This document shows positions 25,275 through 33,780 of a DNA stretch of 64,000 nucleotides, piece by piece. Made by a program: the position numbers and the translations under genes. Source of the DNA: Pseudoalteromonas sp. T1lg48 (lineage in GTDB: Bacteria; Pseudomonadota; Gammaproteobacteria; Enterobacterales; Alteromonadaceae); NCBI RefSeq assembly GCF_002964785.1, contig NZ_PQCC01000004.1, positions 310,001 to 374,000 of the forward strand. The letters are read 5' to 3'. The notes beneath the pieces are model-generated. The model was not told the DNA's origin. It made no database searches and saw only the letters and a program-made list of their open reading frames with translations. Numbering within the stretch: position 1 is the stretch's first letter; every line of letters starts with the position of its first letter.

Positions 25275-25462
25275 CACCAACTATGTAGAGGTAGAGCATG
25301 CTCGCGGCGTTGTTATCATCGAGTCTCCCAAACTGAAGTTACTGAGCTCATCTAGGCCATCCTTTATACACCCAGCACCTAAACTTAAGCAGCTGTGCCT
25401 GGGTAAGCTCATTGTTTTTACACTAGAGTTAAAGTATCGGACTTTAGTGAGCGGAGGCGAAG

Positions 25463-25687
25463 ATGCTTTTAAAAAGACTCAGGGTGTTCACCCTTGTTTT
25501 GATCTGCCTGCTGCTGACCTGGTTGGTCAAGGCCGAGTATAGTTACTGGCAGCAGCAGCGCCAATGTGTGCTGCGCTGTGAGCAATTAACTCAGGTGAAA
25601 ACGGCTATCGATAATATCCACTACAGCGACAGCGCCGAGCTATGTCGCTGTAACGTCGAGGATGGGCAGGCCATTTTGCTCAATTAA
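25463..25687 (+). CDS. Small single-pass membrane or exported protein with four cysteines
   Basis: A 74-residue protein. An N-terminal membrane helix (VFTLVLICLLLTWLV) precedes a short extracytoplasmic part with CVLRC and CRC, a CX3C...CXC pattern that could bind metal or make two disulfides. The ATG has a strong GGAGG seven bases upstream. It ends at a bidirectional terminator shared with dnaJ. No family recognised. Confidence 0.6.
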   Translation: MLLKRLRVFTLVLICLLLTWLVKAEYSYWQQQRQCVLRCEQLTQVKTAIDNIHYSDSAELCRCNVEDGQAILLN

Positions 25688-25705
25688 GGCGGTATAAACA
25701 GGCAT

Positions 25706-25731
25706 AAAAAAAGCGCCTTAAGGCGCTTTTT
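25706..25731. terminator. Bidirectional terminator between the 25463 gene and dnaJ
   Basis: AGCGCC-TTAA-GGCGCT is flanked by an A-run on the left and a T-run on the right, so it can terminate transcription from both converging genes. It lies 14 bp from the dnaJ stop. Confidence 0.9.
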
Positions 25732-25744
25732 AACTATTCTTCGC

Positions 25745-26875
25745 TTACTTGGTTAGGTCATCAAAGAACTTTTTCACCCCGTCGAAGAAACCTTTCTCCT
25801 TAGGACGATACTTTGAGCTATCTTTGCTCATGCTCTTTTCCAACTGCTCCAGCAATTCACGTTGTTCGCTGTTCAAGTTAACCGGAGTTTCAAGAACGAC
25901 TTTACAGATAAGATCACCCACAGAGCCCGAACGCACCGATTTCACGCCCTTGCCACGCATGCGGAACATTTTGCCCGTTTGCGACTCGGCCGGTACTTTA
26001 AGTTTGGCACGGCCATCCAAGGTGGGGACTTCGATCTCGCCGCCAAGCGCGGCGGTGGTGAAACCAATCGGCACTTCACAATATAGGTTATTGCCATCGC
26101 GCACAAAAATCGGGTGCTCACGGACACTCACCTGTACGTACAGATCGCCCGCTGGTGCACCATGGGCCCCCGCTTCGCCTTCGCCCGCCAGACGAATACG
26201 GTCGCCGGTATCAACACCCGCAGGGATCTTCACCGACAGGGTCTTGGTTTTTTCTACTCGGCCCTGGCCATGACAGCTGTTACAGGGATCGGAAATAACC
26301 TGACCTGTCCCCTGACAGGTTGGACAGGTTTGTTGCACCGCAAAGAAACCCTGACGCATCTGCACCTGACCGGCACCATGACAGGTGTGACAGGTTTTCG
26401 GCGTTGAGCCAGCCTTAGCGCCAGAGCCATCACAAGGCTCACAGCTCACCCAGGTCGGAACCTTAATTTCAACTTCTTTACCACGCACCGCCTCTTCTAG
26501 GCTCAGGTCCATGTTGTAACGTAAATCGGCGCCGCGCTGTTGACGCGACTGGCGACGACCACCGCCGAAGATGTCACCGAAAACGTCACCGAAAATATCA
26601 CCGAAGTCACCGCCGCCACCAAAGCCGCCGTGACCACCGCCACCGCCTTGTTCAAATGCAGCATGACCAAACTGATCATAGGTTTGTCGTTTCTGCGCGT
26701 CGCCAAGAATTTCGTAGGCTTCTTTCACCTCTTTGAACTTGCTTTCAAGTTCCTTGTCGCCGGCAGTACGATCCGGGTGATATTTCATCGCCAGGCGTTT
26801 ATAAGCCTTTTTAATGTCGCGGTCACTGGCGTCTTTGGCTACACCCAGAACCTCGTAATAATCGCGTTTTGACAT
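25745..26875 (-). CDS. dnaJ: Co-chaperone DnaJ
   Basis: A 376-residue full-length type I J-protein. The J domain has HPD in MKYHPDRT and is followed by a Gly/Phe-rich linker ([13 protein letters not shown]). Four CXXCXGXG-type zinc motifs follow ([32 protein letters not shown]), then the substrate-binding C-terminal domains. It stimulates the DnaK ATPase and delivers unfolded clients. The ATG at 26875 ([12 protein letters not shown]) is preferred to an upstream GTG. It lies 145 bp after dnaK in the same direction. Confidence 0.97.
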   Translation of the reverse strand: MSKRDYYEVLGVAKDASDRDIKKAYKRLAMKYHPDRTAGDKELESKFKEVKEAYEILGDAQKRQTYDQFGHAAFEQGGGGGHGGFGGGGDFGDIFGDVFGDIFGGGRRQSRQQRGADLRYNMDLSLEEAVRGKEVEIKVPTWVSCEPCDGSGAKAGSTPKTCHTCHGAGQVQMRQGFFAVQQTCPTCQGTGQVISDPCNSCHGQGRVEKTKTLSVKIPAGVDTGDRIRLAGEGEAGAHGAPAGDLYVQVSVREHPIFVRDGNNLYCEVPIGFTTAALGGEIEVPTLDGRAKLKVPAESQTGKMFRMRGKGVKSVRSGSVGDLICKVVLETPVNLNSEQRELLEQLEKSMSKDSSKYRPKEKGFFDGVKKFFDDLTK

Positions 26876-26973
26876 ATCTACCACTATTGTTGATTGTTGC
26901 AGCTAGGCTGCAATTCGAAACTGGGTAACACCGCGCATGGGTGTGCCAATTTCCTAAATTCTACATACACTAA

Positions 26974-27004
26974 GGGCGCGTCAAGCGAATTCGCCAGCGC
27001 GCCC
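26974..27004 (-). repeat. Stem-loop between dnaK and dnaJ
   Basis: GGGCGCG/CGCGCCC (26974-26980 with 26998-27004) form a 7-bp GC stem. Its 17-base loop contains the palindrome GCGAATTCGC. It lies just after the dnaK stop and has no T-tract. It may stabilise the dnaK mRNA end or attenuate dnaJ, which would fit the usual excess of DnaK over DnaJ. Confidence 0.5.
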
Positions 27005-27020
27005 CCTTGTGAGCTGTGAA

Positions 27021-28937
27021 TTACTTGTCGTCTTTCACTTCTTCAAACTCAGCGTCAACAACGTCGTCGTCTTGCTTAGCTTGTTGCTGGCTGCCTGCAT
27101 CGGCGCCACCTTGCTGTTGGGCTTTCGCTTGTGCGATTTCCATTAGCTTCTGTGACTTTTCAATCAGGGCTTGAGTTTTCGCATCGATTTCTTCTTTGCT
27201 TTCACCCTTAATTGCTGTTTCTAGCTCAGCAACGGCCGCTTCGATTGCTTCTTTATCTTCTGCAGGTAATGCGTCACCGGCTTCTTCGATTTGCTTACGC
27301 GTACCGTGAACCATGGCATCGGCCTGGTTACGAGCAGTTACAAGCTCTTCGAACTTTTTATCCGCTTCGGCATTCGCTTCGGCGTCACGTACCATTTTTT
27401 CTACTTCTTCGTCGCTTAGACCTGAAGAAGCCTGGATAGTGATCTTCTGCTCTTTACCTGTGTCCTTGTCTTTCGCAGACACGTGTAGGATACCATCGGC
27501 GTCAACATCGAATGTAACTTCGATTTGTGGTTCACCACGGCGCGCCGCACGAATACCTTCAAGGTTGAACTGACCCAGTGACTTGTTGTCGGCCGAACGC
27601 TTACGCTCACCCTGTAACACGTGGATAGTTACTGCATTTTGGTTATCTTCAGCAGTCGAGAATGTTTGCGACTTCTTCGTTGGAATCGTCGTGTTTTTCT
27701 CGATTAGCGTGGTCATAACCTGACCCATGGTCTCGATACCTAGAGACAGTGGGATAACGTCTAGTAGTAGTACGTCTTTAACGTCACCGGCTAGTACGCC
27801 ACCTTGTACCGCAGCACCTACAGCAACCGCTTCGTCAGGGTTCACGTCTTTACGTGGCTCTTTACCGAAGAACTCAGCAACTGTCTTCTGTACCAGAGGC
27901 ATACGTGTTTGACCACCTACCAGGATGATGTCGTTTACGTCGCCTACAGATAGGTCTGCATCGGCCAATGCTTTCTTAAGTGGCTCGATAGACTTAGTAA
28001 CCAGGTCTTCTACCAGTGACTCAAGTTTCGCACGAGTCAGTTTCACGTTCATGTGCTTAGGACCTGATGCGTCTGCTGTAACGTACGGCAGGTTCACTTC
28101 AGTTTGCTGTGCACTTGAAAGCTCAATTTTAGCTTTTTCGGCTGCTTCTTTAACACGCTGCATGGCTAGCGGGTCGGTACGCAGGTCGATGCCTTGCTCT
28201 TTTTTGAACTCGTCAACCAGGTAGTTAATAACACGGTTATCGAAGTCTTCACCACCTAGGTGTGTATCACCATTGGTCGCTAGTACTTCAAAGGTGTGCT
28301 CGCCTTCTACTTCGTCAATCTCGATGATTGAGATATCGAAGGTACCACCACCTAGGTCATATACTGCAACTACGTTGTCACCTTGTTTACGGTCCATGCC
28401 GTAAGCAAGTGCCGCGGCCGTTGGCTCGTTGATAATACGTTTAACATCAAGACCAGCAATACGACCCGCATCTTTAGTTGCTTGACGCTGTGAGTCGTTG
28501 AAGTAGGCAGGAACCGTGATTACCGCACCCGTTACTTCTTCACCAAGGTAATCCTCGGCGGTCTTTTTCATCTTTTTCAGTACTTCGGCTGAAATTTGAG
28601 GTGCAGCGCGTTTTTCGCCCTTCACTTCTACCCATGCGTCGCCATTGTCTGCTTTAACAATTTTGAACGGCATGATACCGATATCACGTTGTACTTCCTC
28701 GTCTTCAAAACGACGACCGATAAGACGTTTGATCGCAAATACTGTGTTTGTAGGGTTTGTTACCGCCTGACGTTTCGCCGGCTGACCTACTAGCGTTTCA
28801 CCGTCTTCGGTAAACGCAATGATAGAAGGGGTAGTGCGATCGCCCTCGGCGTTTTCAATTACGCGCGGCTTGTCGCCATCTAGTACTGCAACACAAGAGT
28901 TAGTAGTACCTAAGTCGATTCCAATAATCTTACCCAT
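27021..28937 (-). CDS. dnaK: Molecular chaperone DnaK (Hsp70)
   Basis: A 638-residue full-length Hsp70. The ATPase domain starts [21 protein letters not shown], with phosphate loop [13 protein letters not shown] and adenosine motif [14 protein letters not shown]. The substrate domain begins after the linker [18 protein letters not shown]. The C-terminal lid ends [16 protein letters not shown], with the EEV-type tail. The coding region uses a biased, highly expressed codon set. grpE is not adjacent. Transcription is from the heat-shock promoter at 28985-29012. Confidence 0.98.
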   Translation of the reverse strand: MGKIIGIDLGTTNSCVAVLDGDKPRVIENAEGDRTTPSIIAFTEDGETLVGQPAKRQAVTNPTNTVFAIKRLIGRRFEDEEVQRDIGIMPFKIVKADNGDAWVEVKGEKRAAPQISAEVLKKMKKTAEDYLGEEVTGAVITVPAYFNDSQRQATKDAGRIAGLDVKRIINEPTAAALAYGMDRKQGDNVVAVYDLGGGTFDISIIEIDEVEGEHTFEVLATNGDTHLGGEDFDNRVINYLVDEFKKEQGIDLRTDPLAMQRVKEAAEKAKIELSSAQQTEVNLPYVTADASGPKHMNVKLTRAKLESLVEDLVTKSIEPLKKALADADLSVGDVNDIILVGGQTRMPLVQKTVAEFFGKEPRKDVNPDEAVAVGAAVQGGVLAGDVKDVLLLDVIPLSLGIETMGQVMTTLIEKNTTIPTKKSQTFSTAEDNQNAVTIHVLQGERKRSADNKSLGQFNLEGIRAARRGEPQIEVTFDVDADGILHVSAKDKDTGKEQKITIQASSGLSDEEVEKMVRDAEANAEADKKFEELVTARNQADAMVHGTRKQIEEAGDALPAEDKEAIEAAVAELETAIKGESKEEIDAKTQALIEKSQKLMEIAQAKAQQQGGADAGSQQQAKQDDDVVDAEFEEVKDDK

Positions 28938-28984
28938 GAATCTTCTCCAACTTCAAAAATCTGTTTAACTGTTTGATGCTTACT

Positions 28985-29012
28985 AAATAGGGGTCAGTTT
29001 TGCTAATTCAAG
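28985..29012 (-). promoter_or_regulatory. Sigma32 (RpoH) heat-shock promoter of dnaK
   Basis: On the minus strand CTTGAA (29012-29007) and CCCCTATTT (28993-28985) are separated by 13 bp. This closely follows the sigma32 consensus CTTGAAA-N(11-16)-CCCCATNT and stands about 50 bp before the dnaK ATG. Confidence 0.85.
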
Positions 29013-29122
29013 CGTGAACCATAAAAAAAATTCGTTTTTTTGAAATTTTTTTCACTTTGGCCACTCTACAAACAAGGTTTACGCGTTAAACTGGTCGGAC
29101 AAGAACGAAAAGGAATCACATT

Positions 29123-29914
29123 ATGACTTTTGATCAGCTTATGGCCTTGGTCAGTGAAAAAGACACGCAAACCCTGCAATTCCCCGAGTCATGGACGCAA
29201 GGTCGCACCGCCTTTGGCGGGCTTTCCTGTGCCTTTGCCTTACAGTCCATGCTGCTACATTGCCATGACGAGCGTACCCTGCGCTCATTCAGCGCCCAAT
29301 TTGTCGGCCCTCTCGCTCCTGATGAGCCCTTTACCTTGTCTTTTAACTTGCTCCGCGAGGGCAAGAATTCAAGTCAATATGCGGCCACCATTACACAAGA
29401 TAATCACGTATGTTTAACCGTGCAGGGCCTTTTTGCTAAAGACAGGCATTCCGTGGTCGAGGTGCCTTATGCGCGGATGCAGGGAAAACCAACGCCGAAC
29501 GCCGAGAATTGCCTGCCCTTTGTGCAGGGTGTGATGCCAAACTTCTTCCAATATGTGGATCTAAACCTAGTTAGCGGTGGAATGCCCTACAGCGGTAGCA
29601 CCAGTACGAATTTGAGCGGCTGGATGCGCTTTAAGGCACAGACACACAATTACAATTGGACCCACCTGATCGCCCTGATCGACAGCTGGCCGCCCTCACA
29701 ATTGCAGGTCTTCCCGGTCCCAGCACCGGCCAGCAGCATGAGCTGGCATGTAGAGTGCCTGCATTTACCCGAGCTTGGCACCGAGCAATGGGTGGGGGTG
29801 GATATTACCACCACCGCGGCCCATAACGGCTATGCCTACGAAGACGCCACCTTATACACAGAGTCTGGTGATGTGATTGCTCAGAGTAAGCAAACCGTCG
29901 CCTTGTTTGCGTAG
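29123..29914 (+). CDS. TesB-like acyl-CoA thioesterase (double hotdog)
   Basis: A 263-residue protein of the 4HBT_3/TesB-like family. The N-terminal hotdog has QGRTAFGGLSCAFALQSML and RSFSAQFVGPLAPDEPFTL; the C-terminal hotdog ends in ATLYTESGDVIAQSKQTVALF. Both GRTAFGG and the final DVIAQSKQ are typical signatures. It hydrolyses acyl-CoA esters, chain length unknown. The ATG has AAAGGAA nine bases upstream. It diverges from dnaK. Confidence 0.85.
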   Translation: MTFDQLMALVSEKDTQTLQFPESWTQGRTAFGGLSCAFALQSMLLHCHDERTLRSFSAQFVGPLAPDEPFTLSFNLLREGKNSSQYAATITQDNHVCLTVQGLFAKDRHSVVEVPYARMQGKPTPNAENCLPFVQGVMPNFFQYVDLNLVSGGMPYSGSTSTNLSGWMRFKAQTHNYNWTHLIALIDSWPPSQLQVFPVPAPASSMSWHVECLHLPELGTEQWVGVDITTTAAHNGYAYEDATLYTESGDVIAQSKQTVALFA

Positions 29915-30155
29915 ACAAGATACACCCATAAGCGAGTCGGTGCTTTGCATCGACCTGCTATTTTCGGATCCACAATGGGCACAACCACCCTCTCGCCTTA
30001 TTTTTATCCACTCACACATCAGGTCCAACGCCGAGCATTTTTATCATTGCCAGTCACCACTTAGCGGCATTTACGTAACAATAAGTTACTAGGATTAAGA
30101 AGCTAAAACGGCTATTCTTAACGGATACGTGGTAATTTATCATTTTCGGGAAATC

Positions 30156-31382
30156 ATGCGTCTAGCCTGCTCACATTGTGATTTCATTGTTGATGTTCCT
30201 GACTTGGAACCAGGGCAAGTCGCCAAATGCCCGCATTGCCGCAGCCAAATTAATCTGCGCACCGAAAATAACGACTCCCAGGTTGTCGCCTTAAGCCTGA
30301 GCGCCATCATGCTGTTACTCAGCTCGGTGTTTTATCCCTTTATTTCATTTTCCAGTAACGGTCTGACACAAACCATCACCTTACCCGACGCGGGGCGCAT
30401 GCTATTTAACTACGACAGTACCCTGCTTGGGGTATTTATCGATATCAGCATTATTATCCTGCCACTACTTATGTTGTTGTTACTGGTACCACTGCATATG
30501 GGCTTGCTGCGCAGCCTGCCTAAACAGTGGGGGCGACGCATTTTAAAGCTGACCATGGCGCTGGAATTATGGGTAATGTCGGAAATTTTTCTTGTGGGCG
30601 TGTTGATCAGCATGGTCAAAATTATGAGCCTCGCCGATGTGTCCTTCGGGCAAAGCTTTTGGGCCTATGTGGGTTTTGTTATCTGTTATATCGCCACCTT
30701 GAGCCGAGTTAACAATGAGCGTCTGTGGCAGCAAATAAGCCCCTATCAGGAACTCCCCGTGAGCAGCGGTATTCGCGCCATCGATGCGCAATTACGGGCC
30801 TGCCATGTCTGTCACCAGTTAACCCCTGAAAAACAGTGTCCCCGATGTCACAGCGTCACGCACTTTCGCAACATGAAAGGACTGCAAAAGGCTGCGGCTT
30901 GGCTGCTGACCTCGGTACTGCTGTATATTCCGGCCAATGCCTTACCCATTATGTACACCACGACTTTAGGCTCCAAGGAGCCGTCCACCCTGATCGGCGG
31001 CGTCATTTTATTATGGGAGCTGGGCTCTTATCCCATAGCAACCATTATCTTTTTAGCCAGCGTCGTGGTGCCCTTAGCTAAAGCCCTCGTGTTAGCGACC
31101 CTGTGTGTACTCGTCTATCGCCAGGTGGGTAGCCGCTCGAGCACCTATACCCGCCTTTACCAGGTTACCGAGTTTATTGGCAAATGGTCGATGATCGATG
31201 TATTTGTGGTCGCCCTTTTGGTGGCCTTGGTCCAGCTAGGAAACCTCATGTCTGTGGAGCCGGGATTCGGCGCCATGTGTTTTGGAGCTATGGTGATCTG
31301 TCAAATGCTCGCCGCTCATTCATTCGACCCAAGATTAATTTGGGATCCCCCTGAACAGGTAAAGGGAGTGGTTAATGACTAA
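30156..31382 (+). CDS. pqiA: Intermembrane transport protein PqiA
   Basis: A 408-residue inner membrane protein with two PqiA modules. Each has a zinc-ribbon (CSHC...CPHC at the N-terminus; CHVC...CPRC in the middle) followed by four membrane helices. The ATG at 30156 has GGGA five bases upstream and is preferred to a GTG at 30129. PqiA is the membrane partner of the MCE protein PqiB in lipid transport between inner and outer membranes. pqiB overlaps its 3' end by 8 bp. The 240 bp upstream show no gene. Confidence 0.93.
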   Translation: MRLACSHCDFIVDVPDLEPGQVAKCPHCRSQINLRTENNDSQVVALSLSAIMLLLSSVFYPFISFSSNGLTQTITLPDAGRMLFNYDSTLLGVFIDISIIILPLLMLLLLVPLHMGLLRSLPKQWGRRILKLTMALELWVMSEIFLVGVLISMVKIMSLADVSFGQSFWAYVGFVICYIATLSRVNNERLWQQISPYQELPVSSGIRAIDAQLRACHVCHQLTPEKQCPRCHSVTHFRNMKGLQKAAAWLLTSVLLYIPANALPIMYTTTLGSKEPSTLIGGVILLWELGSYPIATIIFLASVVVPLAKALVLATLCVLVYRQVGSRSSTYTRLYQVTEFIGKWSMIDVFVVALLVALVQLGNLMSVEPGFGAMCFGAMVICQMLAAHSFDPRLIWDPPEQVKGVVND

Positions 31383-33033
31383 ACCTGCATACATACAAGC
31401 TGCGGCAAGAATTTCACCCATTTGGTTGATCCCCCTGCTGGCGCTGTTTGTCGGTGCATGGATGTTGCTTGAATATCAATTAGATAAAGGGCAAACCATC
31501 TATATAAAAATGGCTCATGCCGATGGCATTATCGCCGGTAAAACGGAAATCAAGGTACGCAGTGTAAAAATAGGTACGGTCGATGCAATTCGCCTGGCCA
31601 ACTCCCGCGACCATGTCATAGTGCGTGCCCAAATCGATAAGCACTACGACTCCTTGCTGAGCGAAGATGCCAAAATGTGGGTGGTGAAACCCCGTATCGA
31701 TGAAACCGGCGTCACTGGGTTTAGCACCCTGCTCTCGGGTGTGTATATCGAATTTGCCCCCGGTGAAAGCGACAAACTGGTCAATCGCTTTGACCTGTTA
31801 GAGGAGCCGGCCCTGATTGGCAACGATGTAAAAGGTGCCCGCTATAAGCTCTCCAGCCGTAACGCCGAGGTACTTGATGTGGGTACCGGCGTCTACTTTA
31901 AAGGTTACCTCATCGGCCAAATTGAAACTGCCCAATTTGACTGGGATCAGCAACTGATGCGCTATGGCGTGTTTATCAATGCTCCTTACGAAAACCTGGT
32001 TACCCTTAATACGATTTTTTGGGTGCAATCTGGCCTTGAGGTAAACCTGGACGCGGACGGTATCAGTATAAAAACCGGTTCACTGTCAAAGTTACTCAAA
32101 GGCGGCATCTCTTTAGGTATCCCCGAGGACAACTCGCCAGGGCCCGTGGTTAAGGAGGGCCATACCTTCAGCCTCAGTGAGAGTTACAGCGCCGCATTAG
32201 AGCAACGTTTTTACGATTTTGACCACTACCTGATCCAATTTGAGCAGTCGATCCGCGGCCTGCGCGAAGGTGCGCCGGTGGAATACCGGGGCATGCGTAT
32301 CGGCACCGTAGAGCAGGTGCCTGCCGAGGTGCTTATCGATGGAGCACCAGCCCACTTCGGTGATACCAGCAGCGCCGTGCCGGTGCTGGTACGCATTGAG
32401 TATGGCCGTCTCTATCGTGATACTCAACAAGCAAGGGAATATTGGCAATCCCGCGTCGACGGCTGGCTGGCCGAGGGCCTACGAGCCTCGCTCAAGCCAG
32501 GCAACCTGTTAACCGGGGCCGTTTATGTGGATTTAGATATGTACCCGGACGCCGAGCCGGCGGTGCTTACTCAACGCGGTGAATACACCGTTTTCCCAAG
32601 CACATCGAGCGGCATTTCCGCCTTGGCAAACCAGCTAAACGATGTACTCAACAAGGTGAAAAACCTTAAGGTCGAGCAAAGCCTGTCCCAGTTTGAGCAA
32701 ACCATGGCGAATTATGAAGCCCTGGCCGCGGATATGCGCACCTTTATTAATGAACCTGCGACTCGCGCCCTGCCCGGCGATATCAGCAAGGACATGGCCG
32801 ACATCAGTCAGAGTATGCGCCAGTTTGAGCAAAGCATGGAGCAATTCGAAATCACCATGGCCAGCTTCCAAACTGGTTCGGGTATGTATCAAGAATTGCA
32901 AAGCACATTACAGCAGGTGCAACGTCTGATGGACGAGTTACAACCCCTGTCCCGAGGTCTGAACGAACAGCCAAATATGTTGATTTTCGATAAGGAGCTG
33001 CCCGTCGACCCCACCCCAAGGAGCAAAGATTAA
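31375..33033 (+). CDS. pqiB: MCE-domain lipid transport protein PqiB
   Basis: A 552-residue periplasmic protein anchored by one N-terminal helix (PIWLIPLLALFVGAWML). Three MCE domains follow: the first around GIIAGKTEIKVRSVKIGTV, the second around NAEVLDVGTGVYFKGYLIGQ, the third around EGAPVEYRGMRIGTVEQV. A long C-terminal helical needle (LKVEQSLSQFEQTMANYEAL onward) is the part that bridges the periplasm. The domain count and order match PqiB. Confidence 0.95.
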   Translation: MTKPAYIQAAARISPIWLIPLLALFVGAWMLLEYQLDKGQTIYIKMAHADGIIAGKTEIKVRSVKIGTVDAIRLANSRDHVIVRAQIDKHYDSLLSEDAKMWVVKPRIDETGVTGFSTLLSGVYIEFAPGESDKLVNRFDLLEEPALIGNDVKGARYKLSSRNAEVLDVGTGVYFKGYLIGQIETAQFDWDQQLMRYGVFINAPYENLVTLNTIFWVQSGLEVNLDADGISIKTGSLSKLLKGGISLGIPEDNSPGPVVKEGHTFSLSESYSAALEQRFYDFDHYLIQFEQSIRGLREGAPVEYRGMRIGTVEQVPAEVLIDGAPAHFGDTSSAVPVLVRIEYGRLYRDTQQAREYWQSRVDGWLAEGLRASLKPGNLLTGAVYVDLDMYPDAEPAVLTQRGEYTVFPSTSSGISALANQLNDVLNKVKNLKVEQSLSQFEQTMANYEALAADMRTFINEPATRALPGDISKDMADISQSMRQFEQSMEQFEITMASFQTGSGMYQELQSTLQQVQRLMDELQPLSRGLNEQPNMLIFDKELPVDPTPRSKD

Positions 33034-33668
33034 TGTCGCGATTACTTTCATTATTGGCTGCCTGCGCCCTGCTTGGTGCGTGTTCAAGTAGCAGCACAAG
33101 TTTGCACCATTATCAGTTGCAAGGCGCCAACCAAAATAAGGACGCGAACCAACAAGCCCTATTTAGCCGTGACCACCTGCAAAGTGAACACCTGTTGCGT
33201 CTAAGCCCCATTGCGGTACGCGGTACCCTGAATAATCGCGCCATGGTACTTAAACGCTCCGAGCATCAGGTCTACAGCGCCAACTATCATTTTTGGGCTG
33301 ATGCCCCAGCGCATTTGCTGGTAACCATGGCGCAATCGCAGTTGATGCAACAGCTGGATAAGGTGATGGTGGTCAAAGGGGCGGATGTATATGCGGAGCA
33401 GTTGCAGGCCTCATTTTTCCAACTCGATGTCAATATTGAGCAATTTAATGGTGGCCTGAATAACGACGCCGAAATAGCGGGCACCTGGCGACTGTCTAAG
33501 GTGGATGCCAAGGGAAAACTGCATGTATTGAAGATTGCCCGCTTTTACCATAGCCAAGCCCTTGCCAAGGATGGATACGAAGCTCTCGCCAAGGCCTTAA
33601 GTCAGGCCTGGCAACAGGCATTGACCGAGATGAGCACCGACATTAATGCTCTTATCTCAAACGCCTAA
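33033..33668 (+). CDS. pqiC: Outer-membrane lipoprotein PqiC (DUF330)
   Basis: A 211-residue lipoprotein with the lipobox LLGAC at residues 12-16 and Cys16 as the lipidated residue. The mature domain (LLRLSPIAVRGTLNNRAMVLKR; VYSANYHFWADAP) is of the PqiC/DUF330 type, which sits on the outer membrane at the end of the PqiB needle. Its ATG overlaps the pqiB stop by one base. Confidence 0.92.
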   Translation: MSRLLSLLAACALLGACSSSSTSLHHYQLQGANQNKDANQQALFSRDHLQSEHLLRLSPIAVRGTLNNRAMVLKRSEHQVYSANYHFWADAPAHLLVTMAQSQLMQQLDKVMVVKGADVYAEQLQASFFQLDVNIEQFNGGLNNDAEIAGTWRLSKVDAKGKLHVLKIARFYHSQALAKDGYEALAKALSQAWQQALTEMSTDINALISNA

Positions 33669-33745
33669 GGGGTAAGATTAATTAGCTGCCATCCGATTAA
33701 GAATGAACTCTTATCGGCCTTGCGCTGGACTGATTCAAGTGAAAA

Positions 33746-33775
33746 TAAAAAGGCTCCCAAGGGAGCCTTTTTTTA
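33746..33775. terminator. Bidirectional terminator between pqiC and the M16 peptidase gene
   Basis: AGGCTCCC-AA-GGGAGCCT is flanked by A- and T-runs on the two sides and stands between two converging genes, 6 bp from the peptidase stop. Confidence 0.9.
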
Positions 33776-33780
33776 TCAGC

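Noticed and set aside
21867-25687. Defence island or toxin-antitoxin system
   Set aside because: The small genes lack nuclease, protease, kinase or antitoxin motifs that I can see, and none shows the tight two-gene arrangement of a toxin-antitoxin pair.
25749-26872. Plus-strand frames opposite dnaJ
   Set aside because: They arise from the repetitive Gly/Cys codons of dnaJ read on the other strand.
27212-28793. Plus-strand frames opposite dnaK
   Set aside because: The biased codon use of dnaK leaves open antisense frames; no start signals or motifs.
29915-30155. Small gene between the thioesterase and pqiA
   Set aside because: The only longer frame (29877-30092) overlaps the thioesterase end out of frame and has no ribosome-binding site or protein-like composition.
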